Assembly: GCA_037179335.1 (NCBI GenBank)
Contig: JAKZHN010000015.1
Span: 372,001 to 436,000 of the forward strand
From: Cyclaneusma minus
Lineage: Eukaryota > Ascomycota > Leotiomycetes > Marthamycetales > Marthamycetaceae
Direction of reading: 5' to 3'
DNA: 64,000 nt
Shown: positions 1-12,696 of the stretch, one piece after another
Position numbering within the stretch: position 1 is the stretch's first letter
How the letters are laid out: every line of letters starts with the position of its first letter
The notes under the pieces: model-generated
Seen by the model: the letters and a program-made list of their open reading frames with translations, nothing else
Told to the model about the DNA's origin: nothing
The model's database searches: none
Position numbers and translations under genes: made by a program

Positions 1-3000
1 GTAAGTGGAGTGGTGGTAGCCTCGTTGATACTGTTCGAAGGATAGTGAGGCTCGGGATGGGGAGCTCGGATGGTCGAATTAGAACTTGATCTGCTTGAGC
101 GTGAGTCACTCGGGTCTATATAAGAGGGATCCATGGCAAGAGGGAAAGAACAATGGACTCGATAAAGCACATACGGGACACTTATAAAAGTCACTCGGTG
201 GGGGAGGTTGCAGGTGTTGGTGGTTGGCTGCAAGTGAGAGCGGATTCAATAACCGGGGCGGCGACGATGACCTTAAAGATGACTGAGACCCGAAACTGAG
301 TTGACGGGGACCTGAACAAGTCGATATTATTTTTGGACCTCTGCGTAGATATGGGAGTTTGGGCAGTGAGCTTGATGATCTTCGGTCTCAGCGATGGACA
401 AGGCTTTTGTACTTCTCGTTCATGCTTTCCAACGGCTCGGCCTGGTTCATGCCACAGGCCCTTGACCTGCACAGGCTGGCTGGCGGCAGGTAGCTGAAGG
501 ATCAACATCCTGGTAGGGCCGTGGTCGCTACTCGGAAAGCAGAGATAGATTTCACACGCGCCTTCTTACTGCCGCGCCTCTGGCACTATGTCGAAGGGGG
601 AAGCGTAGGCTCCCAGCCAAGGCACACCTGAGCAGCCAGAACAAACGGCGGCCAGGACAGGGCCAACAGCTGCCCCTGCCGCACTGCACCCAGCACCCCA
701 CCGCCCTAGGAAGCAAGCTACACATCTTCCTCTTGGGGCATAGACACGATCCGCCACAAAGGAGTAATAAACTTATAATCCCTCCCGCGCATGTGGTATG
801 CAGGTCCAGAACGAAGCCAGCGTGAGTGAAAAAACAGGCGCAGAACGATAAAATGGCTGGCTCAGAGGAGCGCAGAAACACAAGGAAAAGGGCCACCACG
901 GCAGGACTTACAACACCAAGAACACCAATCTGGGGGCTGGCTTCTCGGGCCCACCTCTTTGCCAGCCAGCTGTGACTGGATCCCCCTCTTGGCTAGTCAT
1001 GATATTATTTGATAAATGATGGAGCGTGGCCCCCATGCTGTATCTCCGGTGGCGTACTGGCACCTAGCCTTACCCGCAAGAAGTCGTGCTGTGTGGACTG
1101 CTGGGCACTGCGGTGTGTGTGCGTCGCGGCAGCTCTTCCATACTACGACGAGAAGCAACCGGCAGCAGACCCCTTACCATCAGCAAATAGACGAGCTGAA
1201 AGGCAGATCATAGATGCAGCAGCGGCGAGAGAAACGTGATCGCGGAAGGCCAATATTGCGTGTTCTGTGCGACATGCCTCCCGCTGAAGAAGCCCGCTGC
1301 TACCACCGGTACATTGGTGAAGCAGCCACTGTCATCCAAACGCGAAGTTTCAATCTTAAATCTCGTAATATGCAAGAAATTCTCGAGATCCTGTAGAAGG
1401 CGTAGCAACGGCGGCCGCTGTCATGTCAGGTCAGTACGGAAATGGCGAAAGGTGAAAAGGCGACAGGAGCAAGAGGCTGAAACGGATTTCCTGTGTTGGT
1501 TGATGTTTCCAGGCAGCGCTGGTCCCAGGCTCCCAGCAGCTCTACCAACAGCCGGGAAATCCGCTGCCAGGGTGATCTCCACGTTGCGGGCTTGTGCCGT
1601 AGGCTATGTCTTTTTTAGGGGACTTCGGCGAGGGGAATGCGGGTCAAAGGTGGACCTGGAGCCTGGAGCTGGGATGTCTTGTGAACATGTGGTTTGCCGG
1701 TTTGGTACGAGGCTACGAGCGGCTTATCGACGTTGTTTTGCGATTTCACGCGTTCCCCACCGGTCGCAAATGAAGACTTTTTCAATAATGTTGAGGATGA
1801 AACTGGAAATGATTGAAGGTTGCGGAGACGGGAAGCTTGATAGGACAATTAGCGCTGCCGCTAAGGGTTGGCAGGAACCGCAGCCGGCGCGGATTGCGGA
1901 CCCGTGTTGGTGTTGGTTTGGCGACTGACATTAAACGTCCGCCAGAGAGCGTCAAGGAATGTCTTCAGAGCGTGTCTGCAAATTACGTTGAATAATTCGT
2001 TGCATCTCAAATAATTTTCAACATATCTCTGCTTCGGCATCCTCAGCCCTACGGGGAGTTGACAACTACGAAGCAGGCCTAGCTCAAGCTAGCCTTCCAG
2101 ATCCGGTTAGTGTCACATGAGCCGACCTGAAGTTTTCCCAAGAGCCAGTTTCGCGAAAGCTTCAATCACATCGTCCAAACAACATACAACTGCTTTCGAT
2201 AACGCCACACGCGGGATACCTGAGACCTATTCTTGCCGCAGCGGCCAAACCTCCCAGCTGAACGACCTTCCCCACACGTCACGTTATTTGTCCCGTGTCC
2301 GTGTGTAATCTACGGACTCCCAGCAGGGTCACGAGAGAGCCCTTGCCTGAGAGACGCGGCAACCCGGTCGCCATCAGTCATCATCGGTGGCAGAAGCTTC
2401 AAGCTAAGCCCTACGACTATCTCGAACGACTATCTCGAATAAAGCCGCCAATCGCGTGTCAAGGGACTGCCAGAAATAGAGCTTGCCGCTGTGCAGCCTG
2501 ATATCAGGGACACAGGGTCCTACAAGCCCCCCGACGGTGCATTGACTTGCTTTTGTACCTCTACCTCGAACCCGTCGCTCTACACAGCCCTATCGACGAA
2601 CGGTAGTGACTTAGACAGCAACCTGGACAATCAGTAGAGCCTTATTGGGGCTTCGCAGTACGGAGGACTCGGAAGCTATCCGTCTCCAACTCTCCAGCAT
2701 TGTCGAACTGAACTCCTGGGCTTATTTTCCAGGCCAAAGAGCTCCAGCTTCTTACTTAGAGATGACCAAGAAAGCGCCATATTTCATACGCCTCAAACAT
2801 ACAGCAGCAGCACGTCTACCATGACCATCATGATCTCCACGAATGCCTACAAAAATAGCTAAGTCCGCAAATGCCTCTTCCGATCATACTGAGCCTCTCA
2901 CGCGACAATGGCCTGTGAGGACTGGGAATGGCCCTGTTGGGAGTAAGAAGGCTCAACTATCGACCGGCGCTTACAACCTGCCTCTTCATCGTGCGTTGGC

Positions 3001-6000
3001 CCCCAGCCTACCCCACACATGCAATCGGAGAAGAAGAGATGGGGGCCAGAAGAAGATCCGCGAATAGCAACACACCGAGGCTGAGTCCCAGGGTCCAAAT
3101 CGACAGCCTCTATCTCCACATCAGGCTGGACTTGCCCACCAAGTGACACCATCTGCATTTGGATCTTCAAAGCTCAGAGTGAAGTCATTCGCCAGATTGC
3201 TTGTCCCAGCTTCCCTGTTGCCATGCATCTGACGTCTGCAGCAACTTGAAACAAGACATCCAGAAACACGAGTCCCCGACAAGACCACTATGTTCAGCCT
3301 GCCCGGAGAGAAGACATCGGGGTTTTGATTGTCCGCGGTATGCTGCGAAGATCCGCGGTTCCACCCATCAAAGCCCCATTCTTCTAGCCCGGTGGGTCGA
3401 GGACCCGTAGAAGCTATGTGGAGTTGAAAAAGCTCGTGCGCCACTTTATCGTTGTCTTACATAAGTGCCGTGGTCAGACGCAGCTCGCGGACTGGTGAAC
3501 CGTGAAGATATTCGGCGACGAGTATCCACAGGTACCACAGAGACCTGGAAATGGAATACATGTACGCAATCATGGATCCACAGCATTTGCCGCGGTACTT
3601 TTGAATGCTATCTCCGCCGTGAGCTAGTATAAAGTAGTAGTCTACTGTCTACACGACTCCTAAAATACTTGCAGTTGTGGACGTGGTAGGTATTGCGATT
3701 ATTGCTGTGCCATCGAAGCAAGTCTCAGCTGTCGGAGCTGGATGAGGTCAACTTCATGCAGCCTCTATCTCCTCCCCTCAACTAACCCACAGGAAAACCT
3801 CAAAACAAGATTCAAAGTTTCGAAGGCATGAAAATGCAAGGCTGATTGGAAACAAGACATCATCATACATAACTTATTTCACGCCCGGCAGCCTCTGTCC
3901 CCAAGAGGTTCTCTCGCTATTGGCAGCCAGCCCGTGCCGGAACGCCATCAAGTGCAACCACAACCCAAATCGAGCATTGCCGTTTCCCGCCACATCACTT
4001 GACATGCATGGCAGCACGAAATTCATCTGAAGAGCAGCCAACAGACACCAGATTGAAGCAAATCCTCCCGCGCCTCCACAAAATCCTGCTCAGGGTCCCC
4101 CCACTCGCCCACGTTCTGTTCTATTCTCGGGACTGGTCCAAAGTTCCGGTGTTCTCCTCCGCAACCTCGAATGCCGGCCCTAGTTCTGACCGTCGGACTT
4201 TGAAACACTTGAATGCAAGCAAGCGAAGATCAAGCACGAGATCGCCAGTCGAGCACATGGTGAGCAGGCAAGAGAGCCTGCAGAAGCCGTGTTTGGAATG
4301 CTTGTCGATCCGGATCGGCCCTGGCAGAACTTCGACATCGATCATCATTGCGATAACGGCAAGGCCACGCGATTCTCTATGCTCGTTCGAGGATTATCTA
4401 TTTCTGATTGGTCCTTATGTTCAGCGTATCATGGTTCTTGATTTTACAGGTAAGTTATCCTGGTAGTCTTCCCGCGAGATCGCGGCGTAGAACGTTTGAT
4501 CATCACAGCCAATGCCTCGCCAAAAATACCCCGATGGCGTGGCCATGAGGTAGGCCATGAGTTAGGTCTATGCCGTCCAGCAAGCAAGCAGACACTGCAG
4601 GTGTTGGGCTTCTCAAGTTTCATGTATTCCATATGATTTGGAAGTCCACGCGGTTTTTTGCAGTTTACTATATAGTGGCATTTACCATTGACACGAGAAG
4701 TTCCAAACGGAGACTTACAGTAGATCAACGATGACTGTACCAACTACATATCCCTACCCATCGACCTTCGTCGATCCGACAGCTCGGACTCAGACTCTAA
4801 TCTATCTGTCACAGAGCCTCCACTCATAAGGCTCGTACGACACCAGGTTCCAGTGGATACAACGCCGACTGGGCGATCTGAATCCTCAAACAACTTAAAA
4901 TAGCCGACCTATGGAAATGATGCACAGTATGTAGTTGTTGAAAAAACTCCGATATACGTTCGACAATGAGGCTCATTTCCACCGAGACTCCAAGGCGGCA
5001 GATGAGCGCTGGTGTCGCTAGGTCTCATTTTGAGTCGGTCAATCTGTGCCACAAGCCTGCAACGAGACACTGTCAGATTATAGAAAGAGCCTCGGAGACG
5101 AAATGTATGGCTCGAGTTCAATGGAGTGTCGAGTCCGGGGGCTTGAGGAAACCTGCGAATCGCCACAAACAGCAGAGTCCTTGCAACCTCTACACGTGTA
5201 AATGTGTTTGCTGCAACACAGAAGTGCACATCTGTTTCAGAACTTCCACATTTCAAGACCAACAAGCTTACAGAACCTCAAGTTGACCAGTAACCTCAAA
5301 ACATGAAACAAGCAGACAATTCGCCACAACGGCTCATCAAGCAGCCTGAACTCTTGGCACATATATTCATTCATGTTCATACTTCCGTTCTCAGATTCCG
5401 TATGTCCGTATCTGGCGCCACGTCCCGATCCAGTCAAGTGCAGGATTGTGGAAATGCATAGCTGACAGCTGGTATAGCCCGGGATATTTGACAGCTGCTA
5501 ACTACCATATCACATATCTCTAGCTAACCATGTGGCCCCCATGCATTTGTGGCGTCCAGCTGTCAAATTTGACTTCATTCATACATTGGGGGCATGTTTG
5601 TTTAGCCTTACGATGAGTGACGCTGAGTCAGGATTAGATAGGTATTCGAACACGACCAGGGAACTCTTCAAGGGAATCTACTTAATCTAGCTGCGGCGAC
5701 TAGGCGAACGAAGTTCTGACACCGGAGAGGGAAAGGTTCTCAGCTACTTGGTTCTTTCATTCCATCTCTTGCTGGAAAGCTGTTGCATGGCCTCTGTGCT
5801 TACTCGCTCAGCACCGGACTCCAAGGTCATTCAATGAGAGATCACTGGGTCACGGCTCTAGACCGTTTGAGCTGCCAAGTGCAAAAGAGAGCTTGGGGGA
5901 TGGATTGGCATGATTTGCAGGTAGCGAAGCCTCTCTTCCCACCTGCGTGGAAAAACTCTGACCCTTCGATCAGCGGTCTTCGATATACTGGCTGCTCGCT

Positions 6001-8640
6001 TGGCAAGTTGGGGTCTGAGACGTGGAAACGCAGAGCAGCTAAGTATATGGCCTGCGATAGTCTGCCTCTCGGGTTGCAAAGCAATGCTTCATTGAGTTCC
6101 ATTCGAGTCACATTACTCATTATCATCGTTCATCTGCCTGGCGGCAAATGTACGCGGCTGTTCCCTAACCCGACATTGCTGATGTCAGGTTCAGAACTTC
6201 TCCAGTTCATCGCCACAGGGCAGCTCCGTCTCCACTCCCTCCCAAACCCCAAAACTCAATCTCCATCTCTAGAGAATCCCTTGATTAACGGCGAATCCTC
6301 GCGATCTAAAAACCTCATCTAGGCCGCAGAGATATACCTAATAACTCCGATCTACGGAAAATGAAGCCGGTTGGCAAGTCCCGCAGAGTCTCATTTTTTC
6401 TCTTCGACTCCTAGTCCGTAGGATTCCTGCAGACTGCAGCTTGTACTATCCTTAGCAGCCACGCCCCTGGCGCCTGAAGTCTACGCCGCTGGCGCTCACT
6501 TTAAGCGCCAGCGGATGAGCTGGGTCCACCCACGGCCAAGCGAGGAACCATAGAGGTGCATACCTTGAAACAGAAACACCGTTGGGCAAATCTGGGATGA
6601 AGTTGCTCTGCCGAGTATGGCCTGGCACCATGGACCGACCCATGGCTTGCAGCTTCGCTGGCAAGGCGTTTTGGGGAGAAGAGGGTCACTGAGCGAATTA
6701 TTCGACATGTGCGTACGATGAGAGAGAGGGTGGGATGACCGCGGCTGGGGAGGAGTAGCCGATCTGAGCTTTTGGGGAGTGGATGTATAGGGGGCCGAGG
6801 ACTGGACAGTATGAGCACATCTGGTGAGTTACGAGGGCCCCGCTTTGCTTGGTCGTTGGTGGCGGGATGGAGATATGCGCTACTGGATATTGAAAGAGCG
6901 AGAATGTGAGGGTTTGTGTGGGAGGGATGAAGTGATGGCCTGACCACCAGACAGACATATGTTTGCTGGTGACTGCTGTGACGGGTTTGTGCGCGACGGC
7001 TTGCCAACTTGGGTCATGCGGAGGAGACGGAGAGTTCCTGACGAGTGGCGGGTAGGAATTGTGACCACGCCTACTTGTGATTCAACTAGGTATTTTGATT
7101 GGGTGGAAGCAGATGGCGAGACGAGTGGTATATTTTTTTTGCGAGTATGGTGGTGGTAGATTGGCCTCCAATTTGCTATTGTGATGTTGCCTATGGAGGA
7201 GTTGGAAGGGAATGCAGCACAAGTCGGAGATGGCAGCTTGATATTGAAGGTTGTGAGCTGTCTCTTGCCTCTTGGGATATTTGAGGAAGTACTCGAGTGG
7301 GTATTTCTGCTGCTGCTGCTGCTGTGGTCCTCTTGCGGGTTGGTTTGTAGGGAGAGCGTGTGGGGGCTGATGAGGAGGGAGTTGGGCGAGGGGGCTAACC
7401 TGCGGCAGGGCAGAACATTATAACTGTATAGGTATCGAGGTGAGTTTTTATGGCCCCCAAGCTTTGATAGTTGCAGTGGTCTCGCGGTATTACTTTAGCA
7501 GAGCCGCAAGGCGCGGCTATGGGATAAAATGGCGCGGTTATGGGATGTCGCGGTGGTGCGGTGACAGAGCCCCTGACTTATTAAAACATTATATGAGTGA
7601 TGCCGACTATTTGCGAAATACATATATATACCATAGATAGTAAATACATAGCAGGTGTAGATTTGTTACAATGGCTCAACGGTAAGTTATGTATATTAGA
7701 GCCATACTATATAGAAATCAGTTCGCTTGGTTTAGCAATTGGATTTTTTATCAAGTCATTGGAGACGATATGCATTTTGCTGCCTGTTTGAACGCTTTTT
7801 GCTTTTTGCTTTTTGATTTTCTTTCCCTTTTTTGGCGCAAACGCTCCAGAGCGCAGACCATCACCAATTTGATGCCGCGATTTGCTGACTTTAGCTTTTT
7901 TCTCATTCTATTCTTTCTCTTGCCTCTCACCGCCGCTCTCCATATCCCAATTTCGGGATATCGGGGTTTCCCACACCTCAGTTCATTCTCCCTTCGTCTT
8001 ATGGATCTTCCCGGCAGTAATATGCTACCCCAGGTATGGTAGGACCGAGCCTCCATTGACAGCTTTGTAAGCTCTCTGCATACCATATTACAACGGAGCC
8101 GCAGACACGCATCTAAGGATTTAGAACACATGATTACGGTGCGACTCTTACCTGTCGTACCTTGTGATGAGGCTCTGCTTGCGTTGTTAACTTGTTGGGT
8201 GTTACAGCGTCAGGCGTTTACCACTTGTGTCAGCAAGGGATTCATGTCACTCGAAAAGTGCCGGTGAATGGCGAGCCTAGGCAGAAGACTGTATATCACG
8301 CGGGCTGGCAGAAAATCAAGTTCCATCTGAAGGAATAACGACGCACCAGAGACTGTTCGCTCAAATATCTCTTAATTACACTCCATACAGAGTAAACTCC
8401 CATTTACTTGCTTTCCCCCCAACATTCATCTAATTGCCATACGCGATAATGGGAACAAGGGGAGAAAAAAGCCGGTTCTCAAATTCCATGTTCGGAAGTT
8501 GTTCTGTCGCCGACAATGAACAATTGGAAAATAACAGGAAACAATATAAGGACAAAGAAAAAACAAGTCCTCAACAATCTCAACACAATCTTTTCACATC
8601 ACCCCGTTACTTCTATAAAGCCTCCTCTCATTCCCTCAAT
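1..8640. other. Gene-poor stretch, no supported gene
   Basis: Several open frames of 60-230 codons occur on both strands. None shows a recognisable domain, compositional bias typical of protein, or a convincing exon chain with splice sites. A CTG run of about seven units sits near 7308-7325. The bases around 7670-7686 resemble a tRNA box A, but no box B or cloverleaf follows. I see no transposase, reverse transcriptase or terminal repeats. The stretch could hold decayed mobile DNA too diverged to recognise by eye. Confidence 0.5.
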
Positions 8641-8644
8641 CCAG

Positions 8645-8680
8645 CCAGAGCCAGAGCCAGAGTCAGAGCCAGAGTCAGAG

Positions 8681-8735
<55 letters not shown>

Positions 8736-8736
8736 C
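8645..8736. repeat. CCAGAG hexanucleotide microsatellite
   Basis: About fifteen head-to-tail copies of the hexamer CCAGAG, with two C-to-T variants near the left end. All six frames are open through it and give Arg-Ala or Pro-Glu runs, so open frames here are a by-product of the repeat rather than evidence of a gene. Confidence 0.95.
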
Positions 8737-8869
8737 CTAGAGATAGGATCAGAGCTAGAGTCCCCAAGACGGGACTAGAGTCAGTGCCTGAGGGGAGGGA
8801 AAAGAGGCGCAGAGAAGCAGTGGCGCGGAAGGCCAGCGCCTATAGCCCGCAACGGGCAGAGGCCAGTGC

Positions 8870-9297
8870 AGAGCCCTCGGTAGGGCAGAGCCTGGGCCTG
8901 AGAGAGGAGGAGAGGCGCCAGGGCAGAGCCCCCGGGGGCAGAGCCTGGGCCTGGTGGGGCGAGGAGGAGAGGCGCCAGGGCAGAGCCCCCAGGGGCAGAG
9001 CCTGGGCCTGGTGGGGTGAGGAGGTCAGGGGGCGAGGCGCCAGGGCAGAGCCCCCGGGGGCAGAGCCTGGGCCTGGTGGGGTGAGGAGGTCAGGAGGAGA
9101 GGCGCCAGGGGCAGAGCCTGGGCCTGGTGGGGCGAGGAGGAAAAGCGCCAGCGGTCGGTGGGTGAGAGGGGGAGTGGGGAGCCGGTCGCCAGAAGCCTTG
9201 AAGCCAGCGGCCGGTGGGAGAGAGAGGGGGAGCGGGGAGCCAGCCGCCAAAGGCCTCGAAGCCAGCGGCCGGCGGGAGAGAGAGGGAGAGGAGGGGA
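8870..9297. repeat. GC-rich minisatellite, two unit types
   Basis: The left part (about 8885-9145) repeats a block of roughly 60-70 bp containing GCAGAGCCTGGGCCTGG and GAGGCGCCAGGGCAGAGC, with three to four recognisable copies. The right part (about 9150-9297) repeats a second block containing AGCGGCCGG and GGGAGAGAGAGGG. Open frames on both strands run through the repeat, as expected for GC-rich periodic DNA. It lies directly beyond the CCAGAG microsatellite, so the two form one about 650-bp satellite block. Confidence 0.85.
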
Positions 9298-9478
9298 TGG
9301 CTTAAAATCAAAGGGCCAGAGTCGACAAGCAAAAGGAGCTGGCAAGGCCCCAGCACACAATCCGAATGCTTTAGAACGAAGTAGCTTTCAAAAAATAAAT
9401 CCAGAATTTTTGAAAACATGTTTGAAACGAAGACGAATTGGGTAAGGTGATTGTGGGGTAGCAAAAGCCCAAGTTATT

Positions 9479-9598
9479 TTTTGTTGCATGTCGACTTTTG
9501 GAGGAGTGGCTTTAGCAAGCCGCCCAATCAGGGGAGGCGCCGTTGAAAAAAGTTCAAAATAGTTTTGTTGCACGTCGACTTTTGGAGGGGCAGCTTCA
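9479..9598 (+). repeat. Pair of about 36-bp direct repeats
   Basis: The block at 9479-9514 recurs at 9563-9598. Both begin TTTTGTTGCAYGTCGACTTT and continue GGAGG, with a few substitutions. The copies are 84 bp apart. This could be a short tandem duplication or the remnant of a mobile element. Confidence 0.75.
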
Positions 9599-10391
9599 GG
9601 TACCGCCGAATCGATTTAGCGCCGAGTCCTCATAGCAAAGGCCAAAGCATTCTTACTCCATTGTTTTTTTCTGCTTGTTTCTGTGACCCGTGTAATATAG
9701 ATGGCCTGGTACTACTTGGCCTAGAAAAACGCTGGGTGTCTCAGTATCCTTGAGAACATGGATGGGAGCGTGCCTGTCAAATGCATAGTCAGGTCGTGAC
9801 TTGTGGATACCGGACTCCGCCGCTATATGCTTCACAGAAGTTCAGAGCGTATCTCTCAGATGCCTTCAAGTCAGGGGTCTAGTTTTCAAATCCGATAATT
9901 CTCTGACAGAGTGGGAGGCTTCGCGGACGCATAATAGGGGGTAGACTTAGACCAACATTGATCATTAGCTTGAGTAGAGAAAGCTCAAATAGAATGTTCC
10001 TGGAAGCAGGATTTGACATGGTCTCCTCCCGTGAATCGACGCTCATCGTTCCTTCGTTAATGCCACCCTGATGAGGACATGACCACTATGTGTTTAGATG
10101 TTTTTCGGCCCAATGTAGAGTAGGAAGGAAGCAGCACTTACCGCGAAACATGATTCGACAACCTTCTGAGCCCAATCTGGGAAAGGAAGGTAGGAAGCAC
10201 CCCGTGTTGTTTTACCAGCAGAACTTCCCACTCGAGCCAGCAACATCTCCACACTCACTACTCGCAACCGTTGAATACCAATCATTGCTTTCGATCGCTC
10301 ACATCATTCCAATCTGTCGTTCGTTCAACATACATCCCATAATCCTCGACCACTCAACCGACACTCCAAACCATCCCCACCCATCCTCAAA
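9599..10391. other. Intergenic, nothing supported
   Basis: No coding frame, RNA gene or repeat is supported here. The last 100 bases are pyrimidine-rich (CCA/TCC runs). This is common in 5' untranslated and promoter regions of filamentous fungi, and fits the start codon at 10392. Confidence 0.4.
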
Positions 10392-11832
10392 ATGCCTTAC
10401 TCCACACTCATAGCTCGTCGCTCAGTACCACCCACTCCTTCACAAACTCCCCATGCCTCTTCACCAGCGCCAGCAGGTATCGCCTCAGCCTTAACCTCCA
10501 CAGCGGCCGTGCGCTCTGCTGCACCCCAGGACGGTGAAATAGCCAATCATGCTATTAGCAACGCCATGGCAGAAGAAACAGAGCATTCGGATCGTGACAG
10601 CGTGTACAGCGATGCTGCAGAAGAACTGAAGTCTACGGAGCCCAAAGTCGGCGAAGTCGATGCTGCTATCAGCAACACCGTCGCCGAAGAAACAGAGGCG
10701 AATTCGGATTCTGACAGCGTATACAGCGACGCTGCAGAAGACGTGTGGGATAGCGATGCAGCTGTGTCTAGGCCGGATGCCGCAGCGGAGCGTATTATGG
10801 CTGCCGATATGGCCGCTGATAGGGGCTCGCCAGTCCTCGATCGCCCACCTGAGAGCGAAGAGGTGAGACGAGGTCTTAGTGAATGGAAGGAAATGTGTAG
10901 GAAATTCCGCGAACTTGATCCTTCTTGTACGTATCCCCTCGCTCTTCCCAACCTCAGTCCAAGCTTCTCATCCATAGTTTCTAGCACATTTGCATCCTAC
11001 AGCGCCGCCGCCGGAAATCTCCTCTAGCGACTCGATGGATCGCCTAGAACGAATCCACTCCACCACCCAGCGCTTCCATAATGCACAAGAACATATCAAA
11101 CACACCTCCCCACAATCCCACGCAACGAGCGAAGCCTGCTCGCTCCACCAACTCCTCCCCATGTCCGAAGACTTGCGTGAGCCTGCCTGCGACACTTATC
11201 GTGGATTCGGACTTCAGAAGCTCCAAATGTCCGCTAAGACGCGGAAAGACAGGGGAGCCGAGTTGCTGGCTTTCTTGCACAGTCCTGAAAATCTGGATTT
11301 TGCAAAACATGGAGTCCATAATGCTGCAGAGCAGCTTGTGGATTCGTACCAGATTGAGTCGAAAACTCTGTCTTCTTCCTCGTCGTCGTCTTCCTTGTCG
11401 TCGTCTTCATCCTCGTCGTCGTCTTCCTCGTCGTCGTCAAGGGCTTGCGATGAGCCCTTGCTAGTAGCTATCAAACACTTGCTTGAACCCGCGGCGCCGG
11501 AGTATGATGTCAAGGAGTTGTTTGCACGGCTGCTGTGGAAAGCAAGTAAGATGGGAATGGCATTCACTGAGCTTTTGAAGGACTATTTCAATTCGCAGTT
11601 GGAGGATTTGGAGAGGAGACAGGACCAGAGGGAGGAACTTGTGGAGAAAGTGTACAATAGACAGTGCAATTTGGAGCATGAAGCGGTTGTTGACAAACAG
11701 GTGCAGGTTAGGGGAGAGTTGATGGGGGCACTGGATCATATGGTGTTGAACAAGGGGAAGTTTACGTCGTTTGCGAAGTTCCGTGCTGCCTTGAAGGTGG
11801 CACGAGAAATGGAAGGCGATTCTGAGCTGTAG
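10392..11832 (+). CDS. Serine-rich protein with C-terminal coiled coil (hypothetical)
   Basis: Two exons, 10392-10926 and 10985-11832, give 460 aa. The 58-nt intron begins GTACGT and ends TTTCTAG; a nearer AG at 10976-10977 would put the second exon out of frame. The start lies in a good fungal context (CTCAAAATGCC). Residues 50-120 hold two near-identical acidic/Ser segments, each with DSVYSDAAE, so an internal duplication is visible. A run of about 25 serines (coded mostly TCG/TCC/TCT near 11372-11440) follows in the middle. The last 100 residues are rich in Glu, Arg and Gln with heptad-like spacing, suggesting a coiled coil. I do not recognise the family. No signal peptide or membrane segment is seen, so a cytoplasmic or nuclear protein is an inference only. 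Confidence 0.7.
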
Positions 11833-12696
11833 CCTGTGTGGGCGTTGCTCTGGCAAGTCGCAGGCTGCAAGCTGAAAGTCTTGAGCGGCGAATTCTACGG
11901 CTGAAAAGCTGACAGCGAGAATAGCAGTGTTTAATGAAATCGATCATTTGCGAACCATGGCTGTTTTGACAAAAGTGGATGATGCGAAGAAAGCTGGTAA
12001 CCTGACGAAGGTGGAGAAGTTTGCTGGCAGTTGATACTTGTGATAATTCAACAGATATCGACGTTCTGTGCCACACTTGTAAGCAGAAGCAAGCAAAAGC
12101 AGACTGAATAAAGAAGAAACAAGTATCTGGGTGGCCAAAGTGAAAAATAGATAGCTCGAAAAGTAAAATGCCAGCTTCAGAAGCAAAGCAGGTGCTCAGA
12201 AGACTGGAATCAAGAGAATTTCGAAGAATGGAAGCGAGCTAGACGTGGTAGAGCTCACCCATCTGATTCCCGCCATTGAAAACCTGACTCATCGATAACA
12301 ACAAGGAAAAAGGCTGAAGGCAACAAGGAGTTCTTGCTTCAGGCCGAGGAGCTGGAGGAAAGTGACTGGATGTCGTTGGAGTTTGATCAAAGTCGTATCG
12401 CTTGCCTCAGGCACTTAGCAGGCTAACGGTTGCCCCAGCTCCCCAGTTAGTTGAGGCCCTCGGACCAACGCCATTGAACGCTGGGATCTCCAATTTACAG
12501 TTCAGCCTCTCCTCCCCAGTTCAAGCCTCACAGTCTCTTTCTCCCCGAAGCCCCGTTCGCTACCGATTTCCTCTTCCACTGACCTCCAAGCCTGCCGAAA
12601 TCTCTGCTTTGCGGGAATGCCCCGACGATAACGAGGCTGAATGCCGCAACCGAAACTCTGACCGTCCAAACACCGTATTGGTTCACGTTACCCGCC
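11833..12696. other. Intergenic, nothing supported
   Basis: No convincing coding frame on either strand. The right part is C/T-rich and probably includes the promoter and 5' leader of the F-box gene that starts at 12697. Confidence 0.4.

Noticed and set aside
191..508. 105-codon minus-strand frame
   Set aside because: No domain or protein-like pattern, and no splice-linked partner exons seen.
1236..1928. 230-codon plus-strand frame
   Set aside because: Random-looking composition with many Cys/Arg/Trp, no start context, no recognisable domain, and overlapping frames on both strands.
5783..7007. 179-codon plus-strand and 168-codon minus-strand frames
   Set aside because: Composition resembles random DNA; no conserved motif or exon chain.
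8784..9305. 173-codon Arg/Gly-rich plus-strand frame and several minus-strand frames over the same DNA
   Set aside because: They follow the GC-rich tandem repeats; all are periodic, overlap each other on both strands and have no domain.
11214..11567. Acidic minus-strand frame (poly Asp/Glu)
   Set aside because: Antisense of the serine-codon run in the two-exon gene on the plus strand.
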